Shown: piece after piece, positions 7,747 to 15,412 of the stretch
Layout: each line of letters begins with the position of its first letter
How positions within the stretch are numbered: position 1 is the stretch's first letter
DNA from: Verrucomicrobiota bacterium
GTDB taxonomy: Bacteria > Chlamydiota > Chlamydiia > Chlamydiales > JAFEGQ01
Length of the DNA stretch: 32,083 nt
NCBI GenBank assembly: GCA_018239785.1
Contig: JAFEGQ010000066.1
Coordinates: forward strand, 1-32,083
Direction of reading: 5' to 3'
The notes under the pieces: model-generated
What the model saw: only the letters and a program-made list of their open reading frames with translations
What the model was told of the DNA's origin: nothing
The model's database searches: none
Translations under genes and position numbers: made by a program

Positions 7747-8578
7747 GTAATAAGCTCCAAATCACTAAAAGGATTCCCAAAGCAAACAAAGGAATGCTGA
7801 GCAGCTGGCCCATCGACAAAGGAGAGATCTCTTGAGTCAGAGGAGCTTTATAGATCTCCAGCCAAAAGCGCGCGCCAAATACCAGGGTGAGAAAACTCCC
7901 AAAAAGGACCCCTTCGCGAGCCTTCAAGCGCCTAAAAAGAACTAAGATGCCCAAGATGCACGCATAAGCGGCAGCTTCATAGAGCTGCACGGGGTGGCGC
8001 GCTAAAGGCAAAGAGCCATCGCTTGGGTGGCCAAAGAGGACTGCCCAAGGCAAAGAAGAGGGCGTTCCCACAAGCTCTTGGTTAATAAAATTTCCAAGTC
8101 TAATGAACACAGCAATTAGAGCTGCTGGGTAGATGATCTTGTCAAAGAGGTTAAGAAAGCTGATCGTCGAGTAACGGCTGCGCGTTTTGAGGTAAAAGAA
8201 CACCAGCGCAAGCGCTACCCCGCAAGCGGCACCATGGCTAGAGAGTCCCCCCTTCCATACTTTGAAGATCTCTAGGGCATTTTGGCTGTAGTAGGGCCAT
8301 TCATAAAAAAATACATGAGATAAGCGCGCCCCCACAACGGTTCCGATCACACACATCCATAGCAGCTGGTCTGTATAGCGGCTCGCGGCTCCCAAAAAAC
8401 CCTCTTGCGGAGCAACTGCTAGTGTTTTGCGCAAGTGAGCTTCGACAAGCCGGCGCATCACAAAGTAGCCGCAGAAAAAACCGAGAGCAAAAAGGAGTCC
8501 GTACCAGACAATAGGATGACCTAAGCCAGGCAAACGGAACACAACAGGATCTGGATCCCAAAAAATAACACCTATCAT
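7706..8578 (-). CDS. lgt: Prolipoprotein diacylglyceryl transferase
   Basis: 290 residues, a multi-pass inner-membrane enzyme that transfers diacylglycerol from phosphatidylglycerol to the lipobox cysteine of prolipoproteins. Family motifs include [11 protein letters not shown] (110-120) and the Lgt signature [10 protein letters not shown] (159-168) with Arg160 and Glu168, followed by RHPVQLYEA (194-202). About seven hydrophobic segments are visible. It lies near yidC/dnaA as in Chlamydia (CT252), here on the opposite strand. The intergenic space to rlmH is only 33 bp, so the two divergent promoters must overlap. No good Shine-Dalgarno precedes the ATG at 8578. Confidence 0.95.
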   Translation of the reverse strand: MIGVIFWDPDPVVFRLPGLGHPIVWYGLLFALGFFCGYFVMRRLVEAHLRKTLAVAPQEGFLGAASRYTDQLLWMCVIGTVVGARLSHVFFYEWPYYSQNALEIFKVWKGGLSSHGAACGVALALVFFYLKTRSRYSTISFLNLFDKIIYPAALIAVFIRLGNFINQELVGTPSSLPWAVLFGHPSDGSLPLARHPVQLYEAAAYACILGILVLFRRLKAREGVLFGSFLTLVFGARFWLEIYKAPLTQEISPLSMGQLLSIPLFALGILLVIWSLLREKRARLPHRQES

Positions 8579-8611
8579 AGAGAAAAGAAGTCTAATCTAT
8601 AAAGGCCCAAG

Positions 8612-9013
8612 ATGCAACATATTCGGATCATCACCCCGGGAAAAACAAAGGAGCCATGGCTTCTCGCAGCACTAGCTGAGTATGAAAAGCGGCTCAAGCC
8701 TTGGGCTACTCTTGAGTGGCACTTTGTCCGCGATGATGAGCAGTTACTTCTCCTGTGCGAACAGGAAAAAGAGTTGATCGCCCTCGATGTCAAAGGCATT
8801 TCCTTAAGCAGCGAAGAATTTTCAGAAAAAACGGAACGGGCAAGGCTCACCTTTGTCATTGGAGGTCCAGTTGGTCTACCCAAAAAACTCGTCGCCAAGG
8901 AGAAATGGAGCTTATCAAATTTAACATTTACGCATCAGCTGACTCGCCTTTTACTCGCAGAGCAGCTCTATCGAGCCATCGCGATCAGACACCATCTGCC
9001 TTACGCTAAGTGA
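8612..9013 (+). CDS. rlmH: 23S rRNA pseudouridine-1915 N3-methyltransferase RlmH
   Basis: 133 residues, SPOUT-class methyltransferase acting on the 70S ribosome at the pseudouridine in helix 69. The SAM-binding knot is FVIGGPVGL (81-89), followed by the conserved THQLTRLLLAEQLYRA block. The C-terminus reads HHLPYAK where most members end with PYHK or PYHR, so the penultimate His is Ala; Tyr and Lys remain. A ribosome site AAGG lies 7 nt before the ATG. The stop codon is at 9011-9013, only a few bases before the palindromic element that follows, so the gene end appears intact. Confidence 0.92.
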   Translation: MQHIRIITPGKTKEPWLLAALAEYEKRLKPWATLEWHFVRDDEQLLLLCEQEKELIALDVKGISLSSEEFSEKTERARLTFVIGGPVGLPKKLVAKEKWSLSNLTFTHQLTRLLLAEQLYRAIAIRHHLPYAK

Positions 9014-9018
9014 TTGTA

Positions 9019-9177
9019 ATACCAATTCCCGAATATAAAATCATAAAGTGCACCTGCATTTTGCCGAGGGCCAAAGTTTGGAGTTCGAGCGCAACTCATG
9101 CAGTTGCCGAGAACGAAAACGCAGGCCCGCGGTAAAAGGTGGCTGCAATTTATGATTTTATATTCGGGAATTGGTAT
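9019..9177. mobile_element. 159-bp palindromic MITE-like element
   Basis: A perfect 29-bp inverted repeat forms both ends (9019-9047 and 9149-9177, beginning ATACCAATTCCCG). Inside it the arms continue as an imperfect palindrome (about 18 of 25 positions match in the next block), and the centre is a perfect GCAACT-CATGC-AGTTGC hairpin (9091-9107). The whole unit is symmetric about 9098 and could fold as one long foldback. There is no convincing ORF. This is how non-autonomous foldback elements look. Its position a few bases after rlmH means it could also act as a transcription barrier. It does not share ends with the adjacent insertion sequence. No clear target duplication was identified. Confidence 0.7.
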
Positions 9178-9197
9178 AATTCTCCGATAAGCAAAGG

Positions 9198-9293
9198 AGG
9201 CAAAAACTTGCATTTTAAATGAATTTACAGAAAAATCATTTCAAAAACTTCTAGGAGATAAAGATAGAAACACGTAACACTTCTGCCGGTAAT
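9198..9293 (+). repeat. 96-bp direct repeat, left (decayed) copy flanking the insertion sequence
   Basis: This stretch matches 11122-11217 at 88 of 96 positions and abuts the left end of the insertion sequence exactly. It contains a copy of the LRR/GTPase gene's leader, its ribosome site CTAGGAG and its first ten codons, but the start ATG has become ATA and one codon (CCT to CGT) is also changed. It is best read as one half of an unusually long target-site duplication, now drifting because the right copy serves the gene. A remnant of a related gene is the alternative. Confidence 0.85.
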
Positions 9294-11121
9294 CCCGACT
9301 TCCGCATTTTTGACCCTTAGATAAGGTGGCCATCTCTAGGAGAGATCGAAAAGCTCGGTTTGTAGTGCCCAATAAAATTTCCTGTTGCAGGTATTCGCAG
9401 AATTCTCTAGCTAGCGTCATGTTTGTCAGGACAAAGCCAATCGCTAATTCCTCACGTAAACGAGTGCAGATTTGTGAATGCTACCGTGTTGGAGACAAAG
9501 TAAAACAAAAGGTTGTCAGGCATGTCGGAATCTCCAACAACGATTCCCACTTAGAAGAGCTGAAAAAACTTGCTTTGGCCCTCAAACGGCAACTTGAGGA
9601 GGAAAGGGAGGGCCCTTTTCTGTTTGAAATGCCTGTTCTCCCAGAAGAATCCGCAAAGGACTCTCTTCCCATTGAGCCATTGCCCCCACAGGAAAAGCAC
9701 CTCGTCAATATCGAAGCTCTTAAAGAGGAAAAGCGGATTGTCGATGGGTTTCACGACGTTTTCGGCACACTGTTTGATCAGCTCGGCTTTCACCATATTT
9801 TGAGTGGTCCTTACAGAGAAATCCTCAGGGAGGTGGTGTTAGCGCGTATCGCATCTCCTACAAGCAAAATGGAAACCCAACAAGTGCTTGCAGCTGATTT
9901 TGGTCGAGACATCGCCCTAGACCGTATTTATCGAATGATGGATGCCCTGATAGAGCAAAAAGCGGCTGTGCAAAGGAAAGTGTTTTCGGCAACCGAACAA
10001 CTCTGTTTTGGAAAAATTGAAGTGCTTCTATTCGATGTCACCACCCTCTATTTTGAAAGCACTGCAGAGGACGAACTACGAGCCTTTGGTTACTCTAAGG
10101 ACCAAAAATTTCACTCGACCCAAGTTGTGCTAGCGTTAGCAACCGCACCCAATGGATTGCCCTTTGGCTACCAGTTATTTCCTGGAAATACGGCCGATGT
10201 TTCGACCCTTTTAGCTTCCCTTGAAGCATGGAAAGCCATTCTGTCCATAGGCAGAGTGCGTTTTGTAGCAGACAGGGCAATGATGTCGGAGAAGAATCTC
10301 AGTTTGCTAGAAGCTTCTGGAATAGAGTACGTTGTTGCAGCTAAACTCAAGACGTTACCCTCTTCTTTACAGGAGAAGATTCTACAATCTCCTAAAGAAG
10401 CAACTTGCTCAATGATCGATCAATCCTTAGAGGAGACAAAGAGGAGATTGATTGTCACTTTTTGTCCCTCGCGGCAAGCGAAAGACGAAGGGGATCGGAG
10501 GAGAATCCTTCAGAAGATCCATAAAAAGATAGGGAAAGGTAAAAGCGCCAAGAAGCTTGTTTCCAATTCAGGCTACCAGAAATATCTCTCCCTTAAAGGA
10601 GAATCTTCGATAGTTCTTGATGCAGAGAAAATTGCTCGAGATGCTGCTTGGGATGGGTTTCACGGCATCATCACCAACTGCTCAGAAGAGACAGCGGAGG
10701 AACTCCTATCCCAATATCGTCGACTTTGGGTGATTGAGGAGTCGTTCAGAATTCAAAAGCACAATCTCAGCATTCGCCCTATCTATCACTTCAAATCTGA
10801 AAGGATAGAGGCACATATTTTGATTTGCTATATGGCTTTTACATTGATGAGACATTTAGAGTTCAGGGTAGAGGTTCAGAAAGAAAAGATCAGCATGCGG
10901 GCGATGAGAGAAGAATTATGGAGAGTGCAATCGAGCTATCTCCATGATTGCGAAACCCCAAAAAAATACCGGATGCCCTCAAAGATGGGCGTAGTGACCA
11001 AAAAACTTTATCAAGTTATGGGCATCAAGCGTTTTCAGACAGTGACTGAAATGTAGTTCCCTCGAAATTTCGTAAGTGATTGAAAATCAGAAGCCCTTTA
11101 CCCAAAAGTGCGGAAGTCGGG
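9294..11121 (+). mobile_element. IS1634-type insertion sequence, 1828 bp
   Basis: Terminal inverted repeats start CCCGACTTCCGCA on both ends and match at 18 of the first 20 positions. One transposase gene fills the interior. The element lies exactly between two 96-bp direct repeats. IS1634 of Mycoplasma mycoides is known for creating long, variable-length direct repeats, so the flanks fit the family. The transposase reading frame is uninterrupted, so the element could still be active, although eight differences between the direct repeats argue that this insertion is not recent. Together with the foldback element it fills the 405 bp between rlmH and the transposase start. Confidence 0.88.
9419..11056 (+). 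CDS. IS1634-family DDE transposase
   Basis: 545 residues from the ATG at 9419, where the family-typical MFVRTK start occurs; an open frame extends upstream to a GTG at 9326, adding 31 residues that look non-coding. The N-terminal part has a recognition domain and a Glu-rich linker. The catalytic DDE core shows Asp206 in LLFDVTTLYFES, Asp285 in FVADRAMM and Glu440/441 in the YRRLWVIEESFRIQK block, which corresponds to the Y-R-E-K signature of the IS4 superfamily. Length and motif spacing suit IS1634. No ribosome site is obvious before either start. Confidence 0.9.
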   Translation: MFVRTKPIANSSRKRVQICECYRVGDKVKQKVVRHVGISNNDSHLEELKKLALALKRQLEEEREGPFLFEMPVLPEESAKDSLPIEPLPPQEKHLVNIEALKEEKRIVDGFHDVFGTLFDQLGFHHILSGPYREILREVVLARIASPTSKMETQQVLAADFGRDIALDRIYRMMDALIEQKAAVQRKVFSATEQLCFGKIEVLLFDVTTLYFESTAEDELRAFGYSKDQKFHSTQVVLALATAPNGLPFGYQLFPGNTADVSTLLASLEAWKAILSIGRVRFVADRAMMSEKNLSLLEASGIEYVVAAKLKTLPSSLQEKILQSPKEATCSMIDQSLEETKRRLIVTFCPSRQAKDEGDRRRILQKIHKKIGKGKSAKKLVSNSGYQKYLSLKGESSIVLDAEKIARDAAWDGFHGIITNCSEETAEELLSQYRRLWVIEESFRIQKHNLSIRPIYHFKSERIEAHILICYMAFTLMRHLEFRVEVQKEKISMRAMREELWRVQSSYLHDCETPKKYRMPSKMGVVTKKLYQVMGIKRFQTVTEM

Positions 11122-11217
11122 AGGCAAAAACTTGCATTTTAAATGAATTTAGAGCAAAATAATTTCAAGATCTTCTAGGAGATAAAGATGGAAACGCCTA
11201 ACACTTCTGCCGGTAAT
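11122..11217 (+). repeat. 96-bp direct repeat, right (functional) copy, start of the LRR/GTPase gene
   Basis: It begins immediately after the right end of the insertion sequence and is 92% identical to 9198-9293. This copy keeps the AGGAG ribosome site, the ATG at 11188 and the first ten codons. The coding capacity of the interrupted locus was therefore preserved by the duplication. Confidence 0.85.
11132..11160 (+). promoter_or_regulatory. Possible promoter of the LRR/GTPase gene within the duplicated segment
   Basis: TTGCAT (11132-11137) and CAAAAT (11155-11160) are 17 nt apart, a weak match to the main sigma-factor consensus, about 28 nt before the start codon. The -35 box is identical in the left copy, but the -10 differs there. 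Read-through from the insertion sequence is an alternative source of transcription. Confidence 0.3.
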
Positions 11218-13578
11218 CACTTCCTTCCTCTTGCCACATGCTTTGTGATTACGTCGGCTACTTTTGGGATGCTTTTGAAACGTTATGTAACCACTTTAAA
11301 TTCTACCCAGCGATTTGGATCTATAGCTGCTGCAAGCGTCCTAGCAACTACCGTCTTTTCCCGCCTCCTCCCGACGCAAACAAAGCGTGACGATTCTCCC
11401 CCCCCTCCTCCTCAACCCCTCGTAACCATTGAGGCCAATGAAAAAAATTTATTTGACATTCTAGGGGCCCAGCTAAAAAACAGAGAGCAGCCAGTCCACC
11501 TTTTTTTAAAAATTGAAGAGACCCTTTCCAAATCAGCTCAGGAAGAGCTTTTTAAGCTTCTTGTATCCAATATTCCAAATTTGGAATGCTTATCTTTGCA
11601 AGGCTCGCACCAAAAATTGGAGTCCCTTGCTCCTCTTGGGCAATTGACCAAGCTCACTTCGTTAAACATAGAAAATTTTCAGCTAGAGTCATACTCGGGC
11701 TTACCACAAATGAACTTAAAACGTTTTTCCTTAAAAGATTGTAGAATTGAAGATATTGATAACTTGTTGTGGGGCGCTAAAGTGGGGGCGCAATTAGAAT
11801 CGTTGGAGTTGATCAACAATTCCTCCGCTTTTAAAGGTGATTTCTTAAGATCCTACACAAACTTAAAAAAAATAAATTTTTCAATTAATGAGACCCTTAC
11901 TGGAGGCAAAGCCGATTCGAAGGAATCAGAGCTGTACTTCAGCGCCAGTTACACAACTCCCTCTCCATTGATCGAAAAAATTGCCAGCTACTGCAGTAAA
12001 TTAGAATCTTTATCTCTTGAAGGAGATAGGGATGATCTAGCTGACCTTGGACTGACTGACCTCCAACGACTCAACCAATGCCAAAACCTTCAGCATCTTT
12101 TGATTAAAGGCGCTCATCTCTCTTGGGCAAGTGAGCCAAAATTTGAAAATTTAAAGGAAATTCGCTTAGAAAAATGCCAATTTCCTCAGTTTCCTTTGTG
12201 GCTAAAAAATTCAAAAAAACTAGAAAATATCTCGTTGGTTCTTAATGTTTTTGACGAAATCGATCACTCTGAAAAAAAATATGAAGATCTTGTCGCCGAT
12301 TTAGAAAATGTCAGCGCTATTAAAATCGTGGATCAACAACTTTCAACTATTCCTAAATTTGAAATTAACAAAAGCTGTCAAATTGATTTAGACGAATGTT
12401 ATTGCTTTAGCCATACATTTGCTCCAAAAGTTCACAATGATAATATATTGTTAATTGGTAGATCTCGTGTAGGAAAAACAACAGCCGTCAAGGTGTTGCA
12501 AGGATTTGCTATCTCTGACGGAATACAACCGTTCCTCTTCTCAGATACCAAACAGGTGAAGGTGAGGAACGTTGAGCTCGGGCCGAATAACTCTTTTCAT
12601 ATCGTAGATGCACCAGGTTACTTCGATCGAACAACCATCAGCGATACTGAGAAAAAATGGCTAAGTAATAAGAGAATTTTCGAAATGCAACTACAAGCAG
12701 CTGAGGAAATTTTCTCCTCACCTGGGTTTACAGGTCTAGACTCCCTCTTTTTTGCATTTTCTTCCCAAGCTGGTCTCAACATTGAGGATAACAGATCTCT
12801 TGCCCTTTTTATCAAGGAAGCCAAACGCTATGGAGCAAAAATCCATCGCAAAAATGCGAAAGTTTTGATAACTAGGACAGAAACAACTAAAAGTGAGCAG
12901 AAGAAAGCATTAATTCAAGAACTCATGGAATCTCCTTTCTATAAAAATTTAGTCGGGCGAGGCGATGTTTTCTTCGTTGGTTGCGTTGACAGCCACTCAA
13001 TGAGCGAGCATCAAGAGAACGCTCGGTTAGCGATGAGCCAAACCCTTTCATACCGCTCGTCTCTCATCACTTACATCACAGGAAAATTAGATATTAAATT
13101 TAATACTATCAATCAAAACCTGCCTATCGAATCAACTCCGGTCCATTTACCTGGAATGATCGCTAACTCATGTGACGAGATCAATCGAAAACTTAAATTG
13201 CATAACAGAGGCTATTTAAAGTCGGTGATTATTGCAGGGGATTCTTCTTCAAAACAAAAATTTGATACTTCCCAGGGCAGTGTAGATTTTAACTTGATTC
13301 CAGCTCGCGTTGAGCAGATCGAATTGCAAGATCTTCCCCTCTCCATCCCCGAAAAAATTGACTGTCGCCCAAACCTGAAGCTCTTGAAAATAAAAAATTG
13401 TGGGGATTTTTCCCTCTCAGCACAGTTTCTCGAAAAATTCACAGCACTAGAAGAGCTGTTTTTTGAATCGGAACAAGCCGAAAATTTCGATCGCAATTTA
13501 ATCATAGAAACGCTAAAGAAGCTTCCTAAACTCAAAAAATATTCAGTGAAAGTAGGAGATTTTTTCGTTTTTAACTGA
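11188..13578 (+). CDS. Inc-like membrane protein with leucine-rich repeats and an AIG1/GIMAP-like GTPase domain
   Basis: 796 residues. After an 11-residue tail come two hydrophobic segments (about 12-30 and 44-62) with a 13-residue polar loop, the bilobed hairpin typical of chlamydial inclusion-membrane proteins. A Pro-rich linker (71-77) leads to leucine-rich repeats (about 125-400; motifs such as LECLSLQG, LTSLNIEN, LESLSLEG). The GTPase domain follows (418-640): P-loop GRSRVGKT (424-431), G3 DAPG (474-477) and a GIMAP-like G4, TRTE (562-565). A second short LRR block ends the protein (about 715-785). Base composition looks richer in A+T than that of neighbouring genes, suggesting transfer. 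It is probably a secreted effector anchored in the inclusion membrane with LRR and GTPase facing the host cytosol; this is inferred. The start has AGGAG 7 nt upstream. An insertion sequence separates it from rlmH. Confidence 0.8.
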   Translation: METPNTSAGNHFLPLATCFVITSATFGMLLKRYVTTLNSTQRFGSIAAASVLATTVFSRLLPTQTKRDDSPPPPPQPLVTIEANEKNLFDILGAQLKNREQPVHLFLKIEETLSKSAQEELFKLLVSNIPNLECLSLQGSHQKLESLAPLGQLTKLTSLNIENFQLESYSGLPQMNLKRFSLKDCRIEDIDNLLWGAKVGAQLESLELINNSSAFKGDFLRSYTNLKKINFSINETLTGGKADSKESELYFSASYTTPSPLIEKIASYCSKLESLSLEGDRDDLADLGLTDLQRLNQCQNLQHLLIKGAHLSWASEPKFENLKEIRLEKCQFPQFPLWLKNSKKLENISLVLNVFDEIDHSEKKYEDLVADLENVSAIKIVDQQLSTIPKFEINKSCQIDLDECYCFSHTFAPKVHNDNILLIGRSRVGKTTAVKVLQGFAISDGIQPFLFSDTKQVKVRNVELGPNNSFHIVDAPGYFDRTTISDTEKKWLSNKRIFEMQLQAAEEIFSSPGFTGLDSLFFAFSSQAGLNIEDNRSLALFIKEAKRYGAKIHRKNAKVLITRTETTKSEQKKALIQELMESPFYKNLVGRGDVFFVGCVDSHSMSEHQENARLAMSQTLSYRSSLITYITGKLDIKFNTINQNLPIESTPVHLPGMIANSCDEINRKLKLHNRGYLKSVIIAGDSSSKQKFDTSQGSVDFNLIPARVEQIELQDLPLSIPEKIDCRPNLKLLKIKNCGDFSLSAQFLEKFTALEELFFESEQAENFDRNLIIETLKKLPKLKKYSVKVGDFFVFN

Positions 13579-13584
13579 TGATCT

Positions 13585-13992
13585 TCAAGTTCGATGAGCA
13601 AGGCTTGGCGTTGCCCGGAAGGTGACGCTCGCTCCTTGAAGGAGGCCACACCCCACCGCAACCAAGATCAGGCCGCGCAAGGCAGCGGGTGCCCCCAAAG
13701 CATTGAGAGTGATCCCCAACGCCATCATCACGACTAAAAGAACATACGCTCTCAGGCCATAGATTTTGTGCAAAGGACTTGGATTAGGCAACGCTTCGAT
13801 CCGGCGCACATAGATCCCTGCAACCCTTTCAAGGACAAACTTTCCCTTGATCCACCCTAGAAAGACCGCTACAATGCCGTAAGCCATGCCGTGTTCTACC
13901 CCGCGTAGCAGGTAGACCCCTCGCAAGAGGAGGAAAAGGGCCATGCAAAGCCAAATGACTGCCGAGGCAATCGCGAGTTGTTTGTGTGTCAT
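13585..13992 (-). CDS. Small four-segment integral membrane protein, function unknown
   Basis: 135 residues with four hydrophobic segments grouped as two pairs (about 6-28, 34-55, 80-102 and 105-122), the middle joined by a basic loop containing YVRRIEALPNPS. There is no signal peptide or recognisable domain. The ATG at 13992 lies 60 bp from acpS on the opposite strand and has no Shine-Dalgarno. In C. trachomatis the gene beside acpS (CT100) is CT101, an inclusion-membrane protein; the position and small hydrophobic nature fit, but sequence homology cannot be claimed from inspection. It converges with the LRR/GTPase gene, with 6 bp between the stop codons. Confidence 0.7.
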   Translation of the reverse strand: MTHKQLAIASAVIWLCMALFLLLRGVYLLRGVEHGMAYGIVAVFLGWIKGKFVLERVAGIYVRRIEALPNPSPLHKIYGLRAYVLLVVMMALGITLNALGAPAALRGLILVAVGCGLLQGASVTFRATPSLAHRT

Positions 13993-14051
13993 GGGGGGAA
14001 GTATGGCATATTTTGTTTCTATTTGCGATCATTTTTTGCAAAGGAATAAAG

Positions 14052-14423
14052 ATGGATCTACAGGTAGGGATAGACATCATTGAAATTGAGCGGGTACGCG
14101 CAAGCATCCAAGAACATGGGGAGCGTTTCTTAAATCGCCTCTTCACTGCGACAGAGCGGGCCTATTGCGACCAATATCAAGACAGCGCCCCTCGTTATGC
14201 AGGCCGTTTTGCCTGTAAGGAGTCTGTGATTAAAGCGCTGGGGTCAAGCCGCGGTTGGCACGATATTGAAATTGTCAATGACAATGCAGGGCGACCCATC
14301 GCTCATTTGAGTGAGGATTACTCAGCCCAATTCGGCTACCCTCAGCTACAAATTTCGATCAGCCACTGCCGCACCTACGCGACAGCCATTTGCATCGTTT
14401 TAAAGAAAAAGGAATCCCTATGA
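14052..14423 (+). CDS. acpS: Holo-[acyl-carrier-protein] synthase
   Basis: 123 residues. AcpS transfers 4'-phosphopantetheine from CoA to the serine of acyl carrier protein, which is encoded at 21791-22033. The two metal-binding motifs are present: [10 protein letters not shown] with Asp8 near the start and [12 protein letters not shown] with Glu57. The ATG at 14052 has AAGGAAT just upstream. A longer frame opening at 13986 would add a hydrophobic extension overlapping the divergent gene and is rejected. The stop overlaps the trxB start (ATGA), so the two are translationally coupled, as in the CT099-CT100 pair. Confidence 0.95.
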   Translation: MDLQVGIDIIEIERVRASIQEHGERFLNRLFTATERAYCDQYQDSAPRYAGRFACKESVIKALGSSRGWHDIEIVNDNAGRPIAHLSEDYSAQFGYPQLQISISHCRTYATAICIVLKKKESL

Positions 14424-15412
14424 GAAAGCAAGCAAAAGTCGTCATTATCGGATCGGGCCCTGCAGGCTATACAGCGGCCGTTTACGCAGCGAGAGCGAAC
14501 TTAGAACCTCTCCTTTTTGCTGGATTCCACTCTGGGCCAGCTGGAGGACAGCTGATGACCACAACAGATGTTGAAAACTATCCGGGCTTTCCCGAGGGGA
14601 TCACAGGACCTAAACTGATGGAGACTTTCCGCAAGCAAGCGGAGCGTTTTGGCACAGAAGTGGTCATGAAAGATGTCTCCTCTGTCAACCTTGCCCACCA
14701 CCCTTTTAAAATCATGAGTGGGGACACAACGGTCGAAGCAGAGGCCCTTATTATCGCTACAGGTGCGACGGCAAAGCTCCTCCCCATTCCCGGGGCAGGA
14801 GAGGGAGAACTGTGGCAAAAAGGGGTCTCCGCTTGTGCAGTTTGTGACGGAGCGATGCCGATTTTCCGGAATAAACCCCTTTATGTGATTGGTGGCGGAG
14901 ACTCCGCTGTTGAAGAGGCCATCTTTCTGACCAAATTTGGGAGCCGCGTGTACATTGTGCACCGAAGAGATACTTTGCGCGCTTCTCTAATCATGGGAGA
15001 ACGGGCCAAACACCATCCAAAAGTGGAGATCCTATGGAATAGCGTCTGTACCGCAGTAGAAGGAAAAGAGGTGGTTGAATCGGTCACCATCCAAAATCTC
15101 GTGACCAAAAAAGAGGAAAAACATCCAGCTGGAGGGCTTTTCTTTGCCATCGGCCATCAACCTAATACAGGATTCCTCGGCAACCAACTCGAGCTCGATG
15201 ACGTAGGGTATCTCAAAGTAGACAAGGGCACCTCCCACACGAACATTCCCGGTGTCTTCGCCGCAGGAGATGTGTTCGATCACCGCTACCGGCAAGCCAT
15301 TACAGCTGCCGGTTCTGGATGCATGGCCGCTTTGGATGCCGAGCGGTGGCTGGCCGCTCGCGGAGAAGCGCAAGCTCGTCTGCCCAAAGAAGAGATGGAA
15401 CGAGACCCTTGA
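14420..15412 (+). CDS. trxB: Thioredoxin reductase (NADPH)
   Basis: 330 residues from the ATG at 14420, which overlaps the acpS stop and has AAGGAAT upstream; an in-frame TTG at 14390 is a less likely start. It reduces thioredoxin with NADPH through FAD. Motifs in order: FAD-binding GSGPAG (11-16), redox pair CAVC (139-142), NADPH-binding GGGDSA (158-163) followed by HRRD, and the C-terminal FAD motif VFAAGDV. The length is normal for the bacterial low-Mr enzyme. The stop TGA overlaps the TTG start of the next gene. Confidence 0.97.
   Translation: MRKQAKVVIIGSGPAGYTAAVYAARANLEPLLFAGFHSGPAGGQLMTTTDVENYPGFPEGITGPKLMETFRKQAERFGTEVVMKDVSSVNLAHHPFKIMSGDTTVEAEALIIATGATAKLLPIPGAGEGELWQKGVSACAVCDGAMPIFRNKPLYVIGGGDSAVEEAIFLTKFGSRVYIVHRRDTLRASLIMGERAKHHPKVEILWNSVCTAVEGKEVVESVTIQNLVTKKEEKHPAGGLFFAIGHQPNTGFLGNQLELDDVGYLKVDKGTSHTNIPGVFAAGDVFDHRYRQAITAAGSGCMAALDAERWLAARGEAQARLPKEEMERDP

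Noticed and set aside
9001-9213. A 70-codon reverse ORF across the palindromic element
   Set aside because: It lies almost wholly in the inverted repeats and has no domain; it is better explained by the foldback structure.
9326-9418. Upstream GTG start for the transposase
   Set aside because: The added 31 residues have no family counterpart; MFVRTK at 9419 matches the usual start. It cannot be fully excluded.
13986-14051. A 22-residue hydrophobic N-terminal extension of AcpS
   Set aside because: AcpS starts at MDLQVGIDI in the family, a ribosome site precedes the ATG at 14052, and the extension overlaps the divergent gene.
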